A stretch of 64,000 nucleotides of DNA from Siphonobacter curvatus (GTDB lineage: Bacteria > Bacteroidota > Bacteroidia > Cytophagales > Spirosomataceae): positions 1 through 64,000 of the forward strand of contig NZ_PTRA01000007.1 of NCBI RefSeq assembly GCF_002943425.1, given 5' to 3'. Made by a program: the position numbers and the translations under genes. Under the pieces are notes generated by a model. The model was not told the DNA's origin. It saw only the letters and a program-made list of their open reading frames with translations, and did not search any database. Positions 1 through 7,166 of this stretch are shown in pieces. The stretch's first letter is position 1; the number at the start of each line of letters is the position of its first letter.

Positions 1-29
1 AGGTAAGTCATTTACTCGCCGCTTGTCAA
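1..29 (-). promoter_or_regulatory. rrn-like promoter P2, cut by the window edge
   Basis: On the minus strand there is a TTGACA box (24-29). Twenty-one bases after its TTG comes TACCT (5 to 1), the first five bases of a Bacteroidota TAnnTTTG -7 box. The rest of the box would lie outside the window. The layout and the flanking CTTGACAAG are the same as in P1 at 153-184, so these look like tandem strong promoters for an operon to the left, plausibly rRNA. Confidence 0.5.
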
Positions 30-152
30 GAAAAAAGTGAAAATTTATTTTCTTCCTTTTCTTAACTTCCCATCGCCTCATCCGCTACTTAACTGCCTTT
101 GCCTCAAGTATTTACACTCACTTCCAAGTGCCTTTCCCGTCGTTTGGGAGTG

Positions 153-184
153 CAAAGATATCACTCAAAAACCGCCCTTGTCAA
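153..184 (-). promoter_or_regulatory. rrn-like promoter P1 firing leftward
   Basis: The minus strand carries TTGACA (179-184) and an exact TAnnTTTG -7 box, TATCTTTG (153-160), with 21 bases between TTG and TA. The bases just after the box, CACTCCC, resemble those of the tRNA-Tyr promoter at 47841-47871 (CAACTCC). An AT-rich stretch lies upstream (about 185-210). No coding region follows inside the window, so the target is off the left edge. An rRNA or tRNA operon is the best guess. Confidence 0.6.
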
Positions 185-195
185 GTGTGAAATCA

Positions 196-512
196 AAATA
201 ATTAATAGCCCATCAAACCAATCGCTGATTATCAGTGTTTTAAGTCCAAAAAAAGTTGCGATGTGATTCAAAAAATCCACATCCACGGCCCCTTTTACCT
301 CAGCATCTTCGTCAAAACATTCCTTACGGGTAGCTAGTTTCTACGGTTTGGGCCCTTACGAAAGGAGCGACTGTTTGATGAACAGTCGCTCCTTTCAAGT
401 TCTATAATCGTAATCTCGCTTCTAAGTCAGGTTACTCAGGTCCTATAAATCGTTTCGGTACCTTAAGCTCGTTTACTAGATCCCTTCTATCTATATATAT
501 AGTATGCTCTAT
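196..512. other. Non-coding stretch between rrn-like promoters and trpA
   Basis: No credible gene is seen on either strand. The stretch holds the hairpin at 361-395 and, next to the trpA stop, a short AT-rich direct repeat. The part at 240-350 has no structure that I could interpret. Confidence 0.6.
361..395 (-). terminator. Hairpin downstream of trpA
   Basis: A perfect 15-bp stem (AAAGGAGCGACTGTT paired with its complement) closes a 5-base loop. The stem ends in A/T runs but no long U tract follows on either strand. It is the only strong hairpin after trpA, about 118 bases past its stop, and probably ends the trpBA transcript. Confidence 0.55.
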
Positions 513-519
513 CTATATA
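486..519. repeat. 12-bp AT-rich direct repeat at the trpA 3' end
   Basis: TCTATCTATATA occurs at 486-497 and again at 508-519, the second copy overlapping the trpA stop codon. This is a low-complexity duplication with no evident function. Confidence 0.5.
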
Positions 520-1301
520 ATAGTAACAGGACCTTTGATTCCCTGTACGAATGTTTGAATGGTACTGGGTAAATCGCTGCCTTGACTAATGGCTTTGATA
601 AAGGCACTTCCGATAATAGCTCCATTTGCATTTTTGCTAGCCTGCTCGAAAGACTGATTATCGGAGATACCGAATCCGATCAGACGCGGATTCTTCAGGT
701 TCAGGTTGGCAATGCGGTCGAAGTAGGCTTCCTGTTCGGCACTGATGCCCGTCTTAGCTCCGGTGATACTGGCCGACGATACCATATAAATAAAGCCCTG
801 CGATACCTCATCGATATACAGGATTCGTTTCTCGGTGGTTTGCGGCGTAATCAGGAAGATGTTGAGCAGACCGTATTTTTCAAACGTAGGTTTGAATTCT
901 TCTTCATAGACATCCGCCGGAATATCGGGTAGGATTAGCCCATCTACACCTACCTCCTGACACTTCTGGCAAAAGGCCTCCACGCCGAACTGCAGTACGG
1001 GATTGATATAGCCCATCAATAAGACAGGCACGTGGATCTCGTCCCGCATGCCTTCCAGTTGACTAAATAATACTTTCAGCGACATGCCATTTTCCAGAGC
1101 CCGTTGATTGGAAGCCTGAATGGTTTCTCCATCCGCTACCGGATCCGAGTACGGCATTCCGATTTCTACTAGATCGGCCCCCGCTTCCTGCAGATTCTTT
1201 AAAATGGTACGGGTATCGTTAAGTTGGGGATAACCCGCCGTAAAATATACATTGAGCAACTTTTGCGATTGCTGCTGAAAAAGCTGAGTAATGCGATTCA
1301 T
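513..1301 (-). CDS. trpA: Tryptophan synthase alpha chain
   Basis: TrpA cleaves indole-3-glycerol phosphate to indole and glyceraldehyde 3-phosphate and passes indole through the tunnel to TrpB. The 262-residue protein has the usual length of the TIM-barrel family. The two catalytic acids are visible as Glu46 in VEIGMPYSDP and Asp57 in PVADG, matching Glu49 and Asp60 of the enteric enzyme. The phosphate-binding segment near the C-terminus (GFGIS, then GAIIGSAFIKAI) is present. It starts with ATG 27 bases after trpB on the same strand, so trpB and trpA form one transcript under the attenuator at 2558-2677. Confidence 0.97.
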   Translation of the reverse strand: MNRITQLFQQQSQKLLNVYFTAGYPQLNDTRTILKNLQEAGADLVEIGMPYSDPVADGETIQASNQRALENGMSLKVLFSQLEGMRDEIHVPVLLMGYINPVLQFGVEAFCQKCQEVGVDGLILPDIPADVYEEEFKPTFEKYGLLNIFLITPQTTEKRILYIDEVSQGFIYMVSSASITGAKTGISAEQEAYFDRIANLNLKNPRLIGFGISDNQSFEQASKNANGAIIGSAFIKAISQGSDLPSTIQTFVQGIKGPVTII

Positions 1302-1328
1302 CGATTGCTTCGGTTTGATGGTTGGGGC

Positions 1329-2543
1329 TTACAGGTATTTCATATAGGTAGCTAAATCCTTGTCACCGCGACCGGACAGATTCACTACGACTACTTCATC
1401 GGGCGAAGCATTCAGAGTTTTTAAACAAGCCAGAGCGTGGGCTGATTCCAAAGCCGGAATAATTCCTTCCAGTTTAGCCAGTTGAAAGCCGGAAGCCAGG
1501 GCTTCTTCATCGGTAATGGCCTTGAAAATGCCGCGACCGCTCGTGGCCAAGTTGGCGTGCATGGGACCGATTCCGGGATAATCCAGACCCGCCGAAATCG
1601 AGAAAGGTTCTACGACCTGGCCATCTTCTGTTTGCATGAGGATACTGCGACTTCCGTGTAACACGCCGGGTTTTCCTAGAAAGGTAGTCGCTGCCGAATG
1701 CCCCGATTCCACACCCATACCCGCTGCCTCCGCCGCTACCAGTTTTACCGATGCATCGTTCAGAAAGTGATAGAAAGCTCCCGCCGCATTGGAACCGCCG
1801 CCAACGCAGGCAATCACGTAATCGGGTAACTCAGAACCCGTTTTTTCAGCGAGTTGGTTGCGTATCTCTTCCGAGATGACCGACTGAAAGCGGGCTACCA
1901 TATCCGGGTACGGGTGCGGACCTACGACACTACCTATTATATAATGCGTATCGACGGGGTTATTAATCCAGTGACGCATGGCTTCGTTGGTGGCATCTTT
2001 CAGGGTGCGCGAACCGCTCGTGGCGGGTCGTACTTCCGCACCCAGCATTTTCATCCGGGCTACGTTGGGAGCTTGCCGTTCGATGTCGATCTCGCCCATG
2101 TATACAATACATTCGATGCCCATCAGAGCACACACCGTTGCCGTTGCTACGCCGTGCTGACCAGCTCCGGTTTCGGCTACGATTTTGTTTTTACCCAAAC
2201 GTTTCGCCAGCAAAATCTGACCGATGGTATTGTTGACTTTGTGAGCACCGGTATGACAAAGGTCTTCCCGCTTGAGATAGATTTTCGTGTTGTACACCTC
2301 CGAAAGACGCTCGGCCAAGTACAAGGGCGTTGGGCGACCGACGTAATCCCGTAACAGGTATTCGAATTCGGCCTGAAACGAAGGATCGGCCATGATCGTT
2401 AAATAGTTCTCCCGTAACTCTTCCACGTTCGGGTACAACATTTCAGGAATGAAGGCTCCACCATAAGGTCCGTAATATCCTCGCTCGTTCACCTGAAAAG
2501 CACTGGTAACCTGGTCTGCAATTTTCATACGATTCGAATGCAT
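1329..2543 (-). CDS. trpB: Tryptophan synthase beta chain
   Basis: TrpB is the PLP enzyme that condenses indole with serine to give tryptophan. The PLP lysine is Lys102 in [10 protein letters not shown], the catalytic glutamate is Glu124 in [10 protein letters not shown], and the phosphate-binding GGGSNA loop is present. The length (404) is normal for the type-1 enzyme. Two ATG starts are possible: 2543 gives MHSNRM, and 2528 gives MKIADQV, which looks closer to the usual N-terminus. The 2543 codon is only nine bases after the U-run of the terminator at 2558-2581, so the attenuator abuts the gene. Confidence 0.97.
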   Translation of the reverse strand: MHSNRMKIADQVTSAFQVNERGYYGPYGGAFIPEMLYPNVEELRENYLTIMADPSFQAEFEYLLRDYVGRPTPLYLAERLSEVYNTKIYLKREDLCHTGAHKVNNTIGQILLAKRLGKNKIVAETGAGQHGVATATVCALMGIECIVYMGEIDIERQAPNVARMKMLGAEVRPATSGSRTLKDATNEAMRHWINNPVDTHYIIGSVVGPHPYPDMVARFQSVISEEIRNQLAEKTGSELPDYVIACVGGGSNAAGAFYHFLNDASVKLVAAEAAGMGVESGHSAATTFLGKPGVLHGSRSILMQTEDGQVVEPFSISAGLDYPGIGPMHANLATSGRGIFKAITDEEALASGFQLAKLEGIIPALESAHALACLKTLNASPDEVVVVNLSGRGDKDLATYMKYL

Positions 2544-2551
2544 TGGCTAAT

Positions 2552-2581
2552 AAAAAACCCGCTGTTCGGCTGAACAGCGGG
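2552..2581 (-). terminator. trp attenuator terminator (segments 3:4)
   Basis: On the minus-strand RNA a perfect 10-bp stem (CCCGCUGUUC with GAACAGCGGG, loop AGCC, 2558-2581) is followed directly by six U (2552-2557). This is a textbook intrinsic terminator placed between the leader peptide and trpB. Its 5' arm and loop (2566-2578) can instead pair with 2619-2631, which would dissolve it. Confidence 0.9.
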
Positions 2582-2644
2582 CGTGTATATAAGGACTAGT
2601 CCATGTACGCAAAAGAAGGCTGCTCAACCGAGATTTCTCAGCTG
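2566..2644 (-). promoter_or_regulatory. trp attenuator: pause hairpin and antiterminator
   Basis: Two competing structures can be read in the minus-strand RNA. The pause hairpin 1:2 is CAGCUGAG (2644-2637), loop AAAU, CUCGGUUG (2632-2625), eight pairs including wobbles. The antiterminator 2:3 is UCGGUUGAGCAGC (2631-2619) paired with GCUGUUCAGCCGA (2578-2566), 13 pairs with two wobbles, and it uses the 5' arm of the terminator. A ribosome stalled on the three Trp codons (2645-2653) would cover segment 1 and free segment 2 to form the antiterminator. A ribosome reaching the UGA stop (2624-2626) covers segment 2 and lets the terminator form. The arrangement follows the classical ribosome-mediated model; that it works this way here is inference. 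Confidence 0.85.
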
Positions 2645-2677
2645 CCACCACCATGCTTTTGCGAATGAATTGTTCAT
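2624..2677 (-). CDS. trpL: trp leader peptide, 17 residues with a Trp triplet
   Basis: This very short reading frame begins with ATG at 2677 and ends with TGA at 2624-2626. It encodes MNNSFAKAWWWQLRNLG. Three consecutive TGG codons (2653 to 2645) in 17 codons are far beyond chance and are the hallmark of a tryptophan-sensing leader. It lies 80 bases upstream of trpB on the same strand, with pause, antiterminator and terminator pairings placed exactly as in the enteric trp leader. There is no clear Shine-Dalgarno sequence, as usual in Bacteroidota. The peptide itself probably has no function beyond ribosome positioning. Confidence 0.88.
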   Translation of the reverse strand: MNNSFAKAWWWQLRNLG

Positions 2678-2703
2678 GTTTCGTTTGAAATACTTTGATA
2701 AGG

Positions 2704-2711
2704 CAAACTTA
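2704..2711 (-). promoter_or_regulatory. Possible -7 box for trpL-trpBA
   Basis: The minus strand reads TAAGTTTG, an exact TAnnTTTG match, about 27 bases upstream of the trpL start. I see no convincing TTG box 19-21 bases further upstream, so this is tentative. The trp transcript could also come by read-through from the carbohydrate genes, since no terminator follows the gene at 2752. Confidence 0.4.
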
Positions 2712-2751
2712 AAAGTTTTTTGTTTTCTACCCTATTACTTGCCCTATAATT

Positions 2752-5043
2752 TTAAACGCCTTCTTCCTTGTAGACCCGAACTTCCATTAACGCGGCGGGT
2801 ACCGTAGCCGATGGATGCTCCAATTGAATCGTAAGTTGACGAGCTGTGATGGATTTGTCGAAAGTAATCGTGCGTAAGGTCTGATGGTTGGCCTGTTCCT
2901 GGGCTAGGACGTTCCCGTTTTCATCCAGAATCTGGAATCGCTGTACGCAAAAAGGCATAATGCTTTCGGGATGCGTCATGAGTACGTTTTCCATCGGGTG
3001 ATCAAAATCCGCATCGAACGCCAATTCTATCCTACGAATGCGTTGTTTTTCATTCCAGCGTAGCGTTACTCCCGGCTTTGGGTCTGTCAGATCGGCTACG
3101 TAAGCATTGGGATGACTCGTAGGACGTTGCAAGCCATTTCGCAGATTTTCCACCCCAAAAGCGTTGAGTCCTTCCTCTAGCTTCAAGGCCAAATTCAAAC
3201 CTTCCGGACGCCGCTGGGGGCACCAGAATTCAAAGGCATCGACGCCAATGTCTTCCGTAGGTTCCTGTTTTCCGTAATTCGATACGGCAGCATTTACCAG
3301 ATTGAAGACGGAAAGTACACCCGTGATCCGGGTATTTGAATACCGAAACGCTACCTGTTCGTTTTTACGGAAAACCAGAAAAGCGTAGGTCGGTTCGTTA
3401 ATCGTTACATCAAATTCCAGCTTCATGCAGTTTCGTCCCGGTTGCAGGGCCAAGGACTGAGTAGCTACTACTACATCGGGCGTATGATTTTCTGGACGAC
3501 TGCTCAGGCGTAATTCCACTTCCAGGGTCGTAGCTTCCGCCGCGTAGGGATGCACAATCAGGGCAGGGAAACGACCCGCCGCTACCGGCAATAGTTGAGC
3601 TACGGAATACACCATGGGTCGGGGCTCAGTATCTTCGGTCAGCTCCGTAAGTACCAGTTCCGAGCTAGCCGTAAGCTGGGCTTCCTGTACCAGATCCAGG
3701 GGATCGTGGAGTTGTAAGCCAGGAATGTGCTGCCCCCGTTTTTGCAACGCCTGCTGGAGTTGAGTAATTTTTTCGGGCGAAGAAAAATCCCGAGGAAGCA
3801 GGCCCTGCTGCGTACACAACACGGCCGCCATACCAACAGCCTGTCCGCCGTACGCACTCGTGGCCATGACCCGAGCCGAACCAAAGGCGACGTGACTGGC
3901 GGAAATGATTCGTCCCGCCAGGAAAAGATTCTTAATATTTCGGGAATAATAACTGCGGTAAGGAATCCCGTAAAGTCCTTTGCTATGCCATTGATTACAA
4001 CCCGGTTTTTCACTAAAAACCCCGTCCGCGGGATGTAAATCGATGCTCCAGCCACCATAAGCTACGTCGTCATAATGACTTCGCTGCTCGACAATATCCT
4101 GCTGAATGAGCATGTAATCTCCCTCAAAGCGGCGGCTTTCGCGTTTACCGGGAATGGTACCGACCCATTCCAGGGTCATGGTTTCCGCTTCGGGAAACTG
4201 GCCGGAGTTTTTGATGTAATCCCAGACGCCGTACACGACTTTCCACAATTCCCACTTGATTTTTTCCGTATCGTGAACGGTATCCAGCCGACCGCCGTAC
4301 TCCAGCCACCAGAGCTGACAACCTTGCTCCTTGGCGGTGAAGCGGCGGAATCGAGGCACTTCTTTCGTGACGTCAATCGCATAACTCGGAGGAACAAACC
4401 GAACCGGTTTCCCCGTATCCTTGGAATAGAAATACATGGAATGACCCAGCAACTCGCCGTATTCCTGACTTGGGGCGAACTTCTCGCCAAACTCGTCGCT
4501 GGATTCGGCCCCCATTCGAAAGGCAGCACCCGCTAGAAAGCCTACAATTCCATCGCCCGAAGCATCACAGAATAGCGGTGCGGACAATTCGTAACTGGTG
4601 GAATTTTGACTACAGAAAGCAAATACTTTCGAAATAGTATCCGGGTCAGACTTCTCCAGATCATGTACAGCCGTGTTGAGCAAGAGGGTAATGTTAGGCT
4701 CCTGTACGACTTTCTCCAGAATAACGGTATCAAAAATCAGTGGATTCCCCTCCGGATTGCGGTACATATTTTCCACCAGCAATTCATCCAGCACACCCCC
4801 TTCCCTGGCCCAGCGGTTGTTATTGCCCATGTGGGAAGTAGCCCCTAATACCCAGAGTCGTACTTCACTGGACGCATTTCCACCCAGTACTGGTCGGTCG
4901 GTTACCAGGATGACGCGAATACCCGCCCGAGCCGCCGTAATTGCACAACAGGTTCCGGATAACCCACCTCCGACTACTACTAAATCGGCGTTTAGTGAAA
5001 CGGTGGCGGGATTTCTTTTCTCACTTACGTCAGATCGGATCAT
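2752..5043 (-). CDS. FAD-dependent oxidoreductase with C-terminal beta domain
   Basis: This is a flavoprotein of the FAD_oxidored type (PF12831-like) common in Bacteroidota sugar loci and often mislabelled xanthan lyase. Near the N-terminus it has the dinucleotide-binding motif VVVGGGLSG, followed by GGNASSEVRLW, then CDASGDGIVGFLAG and FLAGRIISASHVAFGSARVM near the end of the flavin domain. The C-terminal 250 residues look like beta-rich modules similar to discoidin folds. I chose ATG 5043 (763 residues): a longer frame from 5172 would overlap the preceding GH2 gene and add an unrelated N-terminus. No clear signal peptide is seen from this start. It is the last gene of the minus-strand carbohydrate operon. 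The substrate is unknown; a role in oxidising a sugar or uronic acid is a guess. Confidence 0.85.
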   Translation of the reverse strand: MIRSDVSEKRNPATVSLNADLVVVGGGLSGTCCAITAARAGIRVILVTDRPVLGGNASSEVRLWVLGATSHMGNNNRWAREGGVLDELLVENMYRNPEGNPLIFDTVILEKVVQEPNITLLLNTAVHDLEKSDPDTISKVFAFCSQNSTSYELSAPLFCDASGDGIVGFLAGAAFRMGAESSDEFGEKFAPSQEYGELLGHSMYFYSKDTGKPVRFVPPSYAIDVTKEVPRFRRFTAKEQGCQLWWLEYGGRLDTVHDTEKIKWELWKVVYGVWDYIKNSGQFPEAETMTLEWVGTIPGKRESRRFEGDYMLIQQDIVEQRSHYDDVAYGGWSIDLHPADGVFSEKPGCNQWHSKGLYGIPYRSYYSRNIKNLFLAGRIISASHVAFGSARVMATSAYGGQAVGMAAVLCTQQGLLPRDFSSPEKITQLQQALQKRGQHIPGLQLHDPLDLVQEAQLTASSELVLTELTEDTEPRPMVYSVAQLLPVAAGRFPALIVHPYAAEATTLEVELRLSSRPENHTPDVVVATQSLALQPGRNCMKLEFDVTINEPTYAFLVFRKNEQVAFRYSNTRITGVLSVFNLVNAAVSNYGKQEPTEDIGVDAFEFWCPQRRPEGLNLALKLEEGLNAFGVENLRNGLQRPTSHPNAYVADLTDPKPGVTLRWNEKQRIRRIELAFDADFDHPMENVLMTHPESIMPFCVQRFQILDENGNVLAQEQANHQTLRTITFDKSITARQLTIQLEHPSATVPAALMEVRVYKEEGV

Positions 5044-5111
5044 ATACTCTTTTCTAGTTAGGGTTGACAGTACGCCGTAGTTCGCTGGCTCCTTGCCAGA
5101 GCTGACAGTTC

Positions 5112-7136
5112 CTACTTCGTTTCGGTTAAGTGGATGGTTTCGGTCAAAATGGGGATGCCCGTCGGTTTCCATACGTCCAGCGTCAGCATTCGGTCAAAGC
5201 CGACGACGGGAACGCGAACCTCGACAGAGGCTCCGGGCTTTAATTCCGGAATCGGTATGGTTTGATCGGATGTCTTGATCTGGTAGTTGCGAAGCGTATA
5301 GGCTGGGAAATCGCCCCGAGCCGTTACTTTGATGATTAGCTCATGTACCCCCTGCCCGCCGGGTTGCCAGCGTACTTTTTCGAGGGTAAGGGGTGCCATT
5401 TCGCTGCGGTACACGGCATACGCGGGTCGGGGCGTACGGTCGGGGCCTACCAGTCCCCAGGGGCGGTACCCGTTCGGAGCGGTACCCACGTAACGACTCT
5501 GGTAATCGTTGTACGTCCACCACGACGCTCCAACTACGTACGGCCGTTTACGGATCAGCTCGGCTACCTCTGAAATATGTTTGGCCTGTCCCGCTTCACC
5601 ACCACTGGCATCGGCCCGAACGCCCCACTCACTGATCAATACAGGTTTGTCGGGATACAGCGAATGAATGTGATCCAGGGCTCGGGCGTGGTTGCCGTAG
5701 GTGTTGGTCGAAACAAAATCGCAGTATTGAGAAGCTTCGTCTTCGGCTCTTTTCGGCAGGATATTGAGTCGCATACTGGCGAAGGTGTAGAGTCGCGTGG
5801 GATCCAGTTCGCGACTCCAGGCAATCAGATCTTTCGTCCAGCGTTGACCGGCGGGCTGCTCTGACAAATACTCATTTCCAACGCTGTAGGCGATGATGCT
5901 GGGGTGATTCCAGTCCCGTTGCATCATTTCAGTAAACTGCTGTTTGAATTTGTTCCGAATGGTATCACTATCCATTTGCTTGGGCGTGAGTTGCCAATTG
6001 CCCGCTTCGGCGATGATGAGCATACCGTATTGATCGGCCAGTTCGTAGAATCGTTCGCTGGGCGTATAGTGCGTCAGCCGCTGGAATTCCATACCGGCTT
6101 CTTTCATCAGGCGAAAGTCTTTTTCAATGAGCCAGTCTGGTTCGAGCGAGCCTAAGCCTGGGTAGTCCACAACGCGGTTGGCTCCGGCTAGTTTCAAAGG
6201 TTGACCATTGAGTAGCAGTTGCGTTCCTTTCACTTCCACTTTCCGTATGCCAAAGCTTGTTTTCAGCGTATCGCCCGCAATAGCCACTCGCAACTGATAC
6301 AGATTCGGATCATCCAGATCCCAGCGTTTGACATCTGCCGCTTTGAGACTGGTTTCTGCCTCCAGTACACCGCTTTGACTCCCGGCGATGGAGGTACTTA
6401 ACATTTTCCAGGATACCGGGATGGTACGGTGCTTCTGTTGGAGTGTGAAGGAAAGTTTGGGAGCATTAGCCTGCTGCGAAGCATTCCGAATAAAGGCTTT
6501 CACTTTCAATGTAGCCGTACCTTTAACCAGATCGGGCGTGGCCTCTACCTTGAGGTTCTGCAGGTAAACTTCGGGTTCAATGGTCAGGTACACCGGACGA
6601 ATCAGACCGCCGTAGTTCATCCAGCCCATAAAAGGATCGTTGGGCGAATCGCCATCTTTCGAGCCGGGAATGGACCCTTCTTGCCAGGTATCATTAGTAA
6701 TGGATAGGGCTAGCAGGTTTTCTCCATTTTTTAGAAAATCTGTAATGTCGAAGGAAAAGGGCGTATATCCTCCCTCGTGCGTACCGACTTTCTGGTCATT
6801 CAGCCAGAGCGTTGTTGCGTAGTAAGCCGCATCAAAATGCAAAATCACCCGCTTGCCCGTCTGTACCTGCCAGGGAAAACTCTTTTTGTACCAGACCAAG
6901 CCCGTGAAGAATTGATACCGGGGGTCGGCCGAAAAGCAGTGCGGTACCGTAACCTGATCCCAGTTGCGTCCTTGTGCGTTGGAAGCCAGGGTATACCAGC
7001 CCTTCTGCACGCCTACCTGGCGGGGGTCCATGGCAAACAGCCATTTGCCGTGCAAGGGAATCGCATTCGACTCGCGGATGGTGTACTGGGCGGATACCGA
7101 GAAGGATACGAAAAGAAAGAAAAGGAATGATTTCAT
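5112..7136 (-). CDS. Glycoside hydrolase family 2 enzyme
   Basis: This is an exo-acting beta-glycosidase of the beta-galactosidase/glucuronidase/mannosidase family. A Sec signal peptide (residues 1-17, ending SVSAQ) sends it to the periplasm. The sugar-binding jelly-roll domain (about 20-190), the Ig-like domain (about 190-300) and the TIM barrel (about 300-570) occur in the usual order. The acid/base is Glu422 in YSVGNE and the nucleophile Glu503 in LISEWG. At 674 residues it is a short GH2 without the extra beta-galactosidase domains. It lies 30 bases after the symporter gene and 68 before the oxidoreductase. The exact sugar specificity cannot be read from sequence; beta-glucuronidase or beta-galactosidase are the likeliest. 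Confidence 0.9.
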   Translation of the reverse strand: MKSFLFFLFVSFSVSAQYTIRESNAIPLHGKWLFAMDPRQVGVQKGWYTLASNAQGRNWDQVTVPHCFSADPRYQFFTGLVWYKKSFPWQVQTGKRVILHFDAAYYATTLWLNDQKVGTHEGGYTPFSFDITDFLKNGENLLALSITNDTWQEGSIPGSKDGDSPNDPFMGWMNYGGLIRPVYLTIEPEVYLQNLKVEATPDLVKGTATLKVKAFIRNASQQANAPKLSFTLQQKHRTIPVSWKMLSTSIAGSQSGVLEAETSLKAADVKRWDLDDPNLYQLRVAIAGDTLKTSFGIRKVEVKGTQLLLNGQPLKLAGANRVVDYPGLGSLEPDWLIEKDFRLMKEAGMEFQRLTHYTPSERFYELADQYGMLIIAEAGNWQLTPKQMDSDTIRNKFKQQFTEMMQRDWNHPSIIAYSVGNEYLSEQPAGQRWTKDLIAWSRELDPTRLYTFASMRLNILPKRAEDEASQYCDFVSTNTYGNHARALDHIHSLYPDKPVLISEWGVRADASGGEAGQAKHISEVAELIRKRPYVVGASWWTYNDYQSRYVGTAPNGYRPWGLVGPDRTPRPAYAVYRSEMAPLTLEKVRWQPGGQGVHELIIKVTARGDFPAYTLRNYQIKTSDQTIPIPELKPGASVEVRVPVVGFDRMLTLDVWKPTGIPILTETIHLTETK

Positions 7137-7166
7137 TCGAAAAGAAGGTAAGAGGTCAAGAGGCGG

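Noticed and set aside
2583-2807. A plus-strand open frame of 74 codons opposite the trp leader
   Set aside because: It is antisense to the trp leader and to the end of the oxidoreductase gene and has no family features. The minus-strand leader peptide and its hairpins explain the stretch.
5044-5172. Extended N-terminus of the FAD oxidoreductase starting at 5172
   Set aside because: It would overlap the GH2 gene and add 43 residues with no family resemblance; ATG 5043 places the GxGxxG motif at the normal distance from the start.
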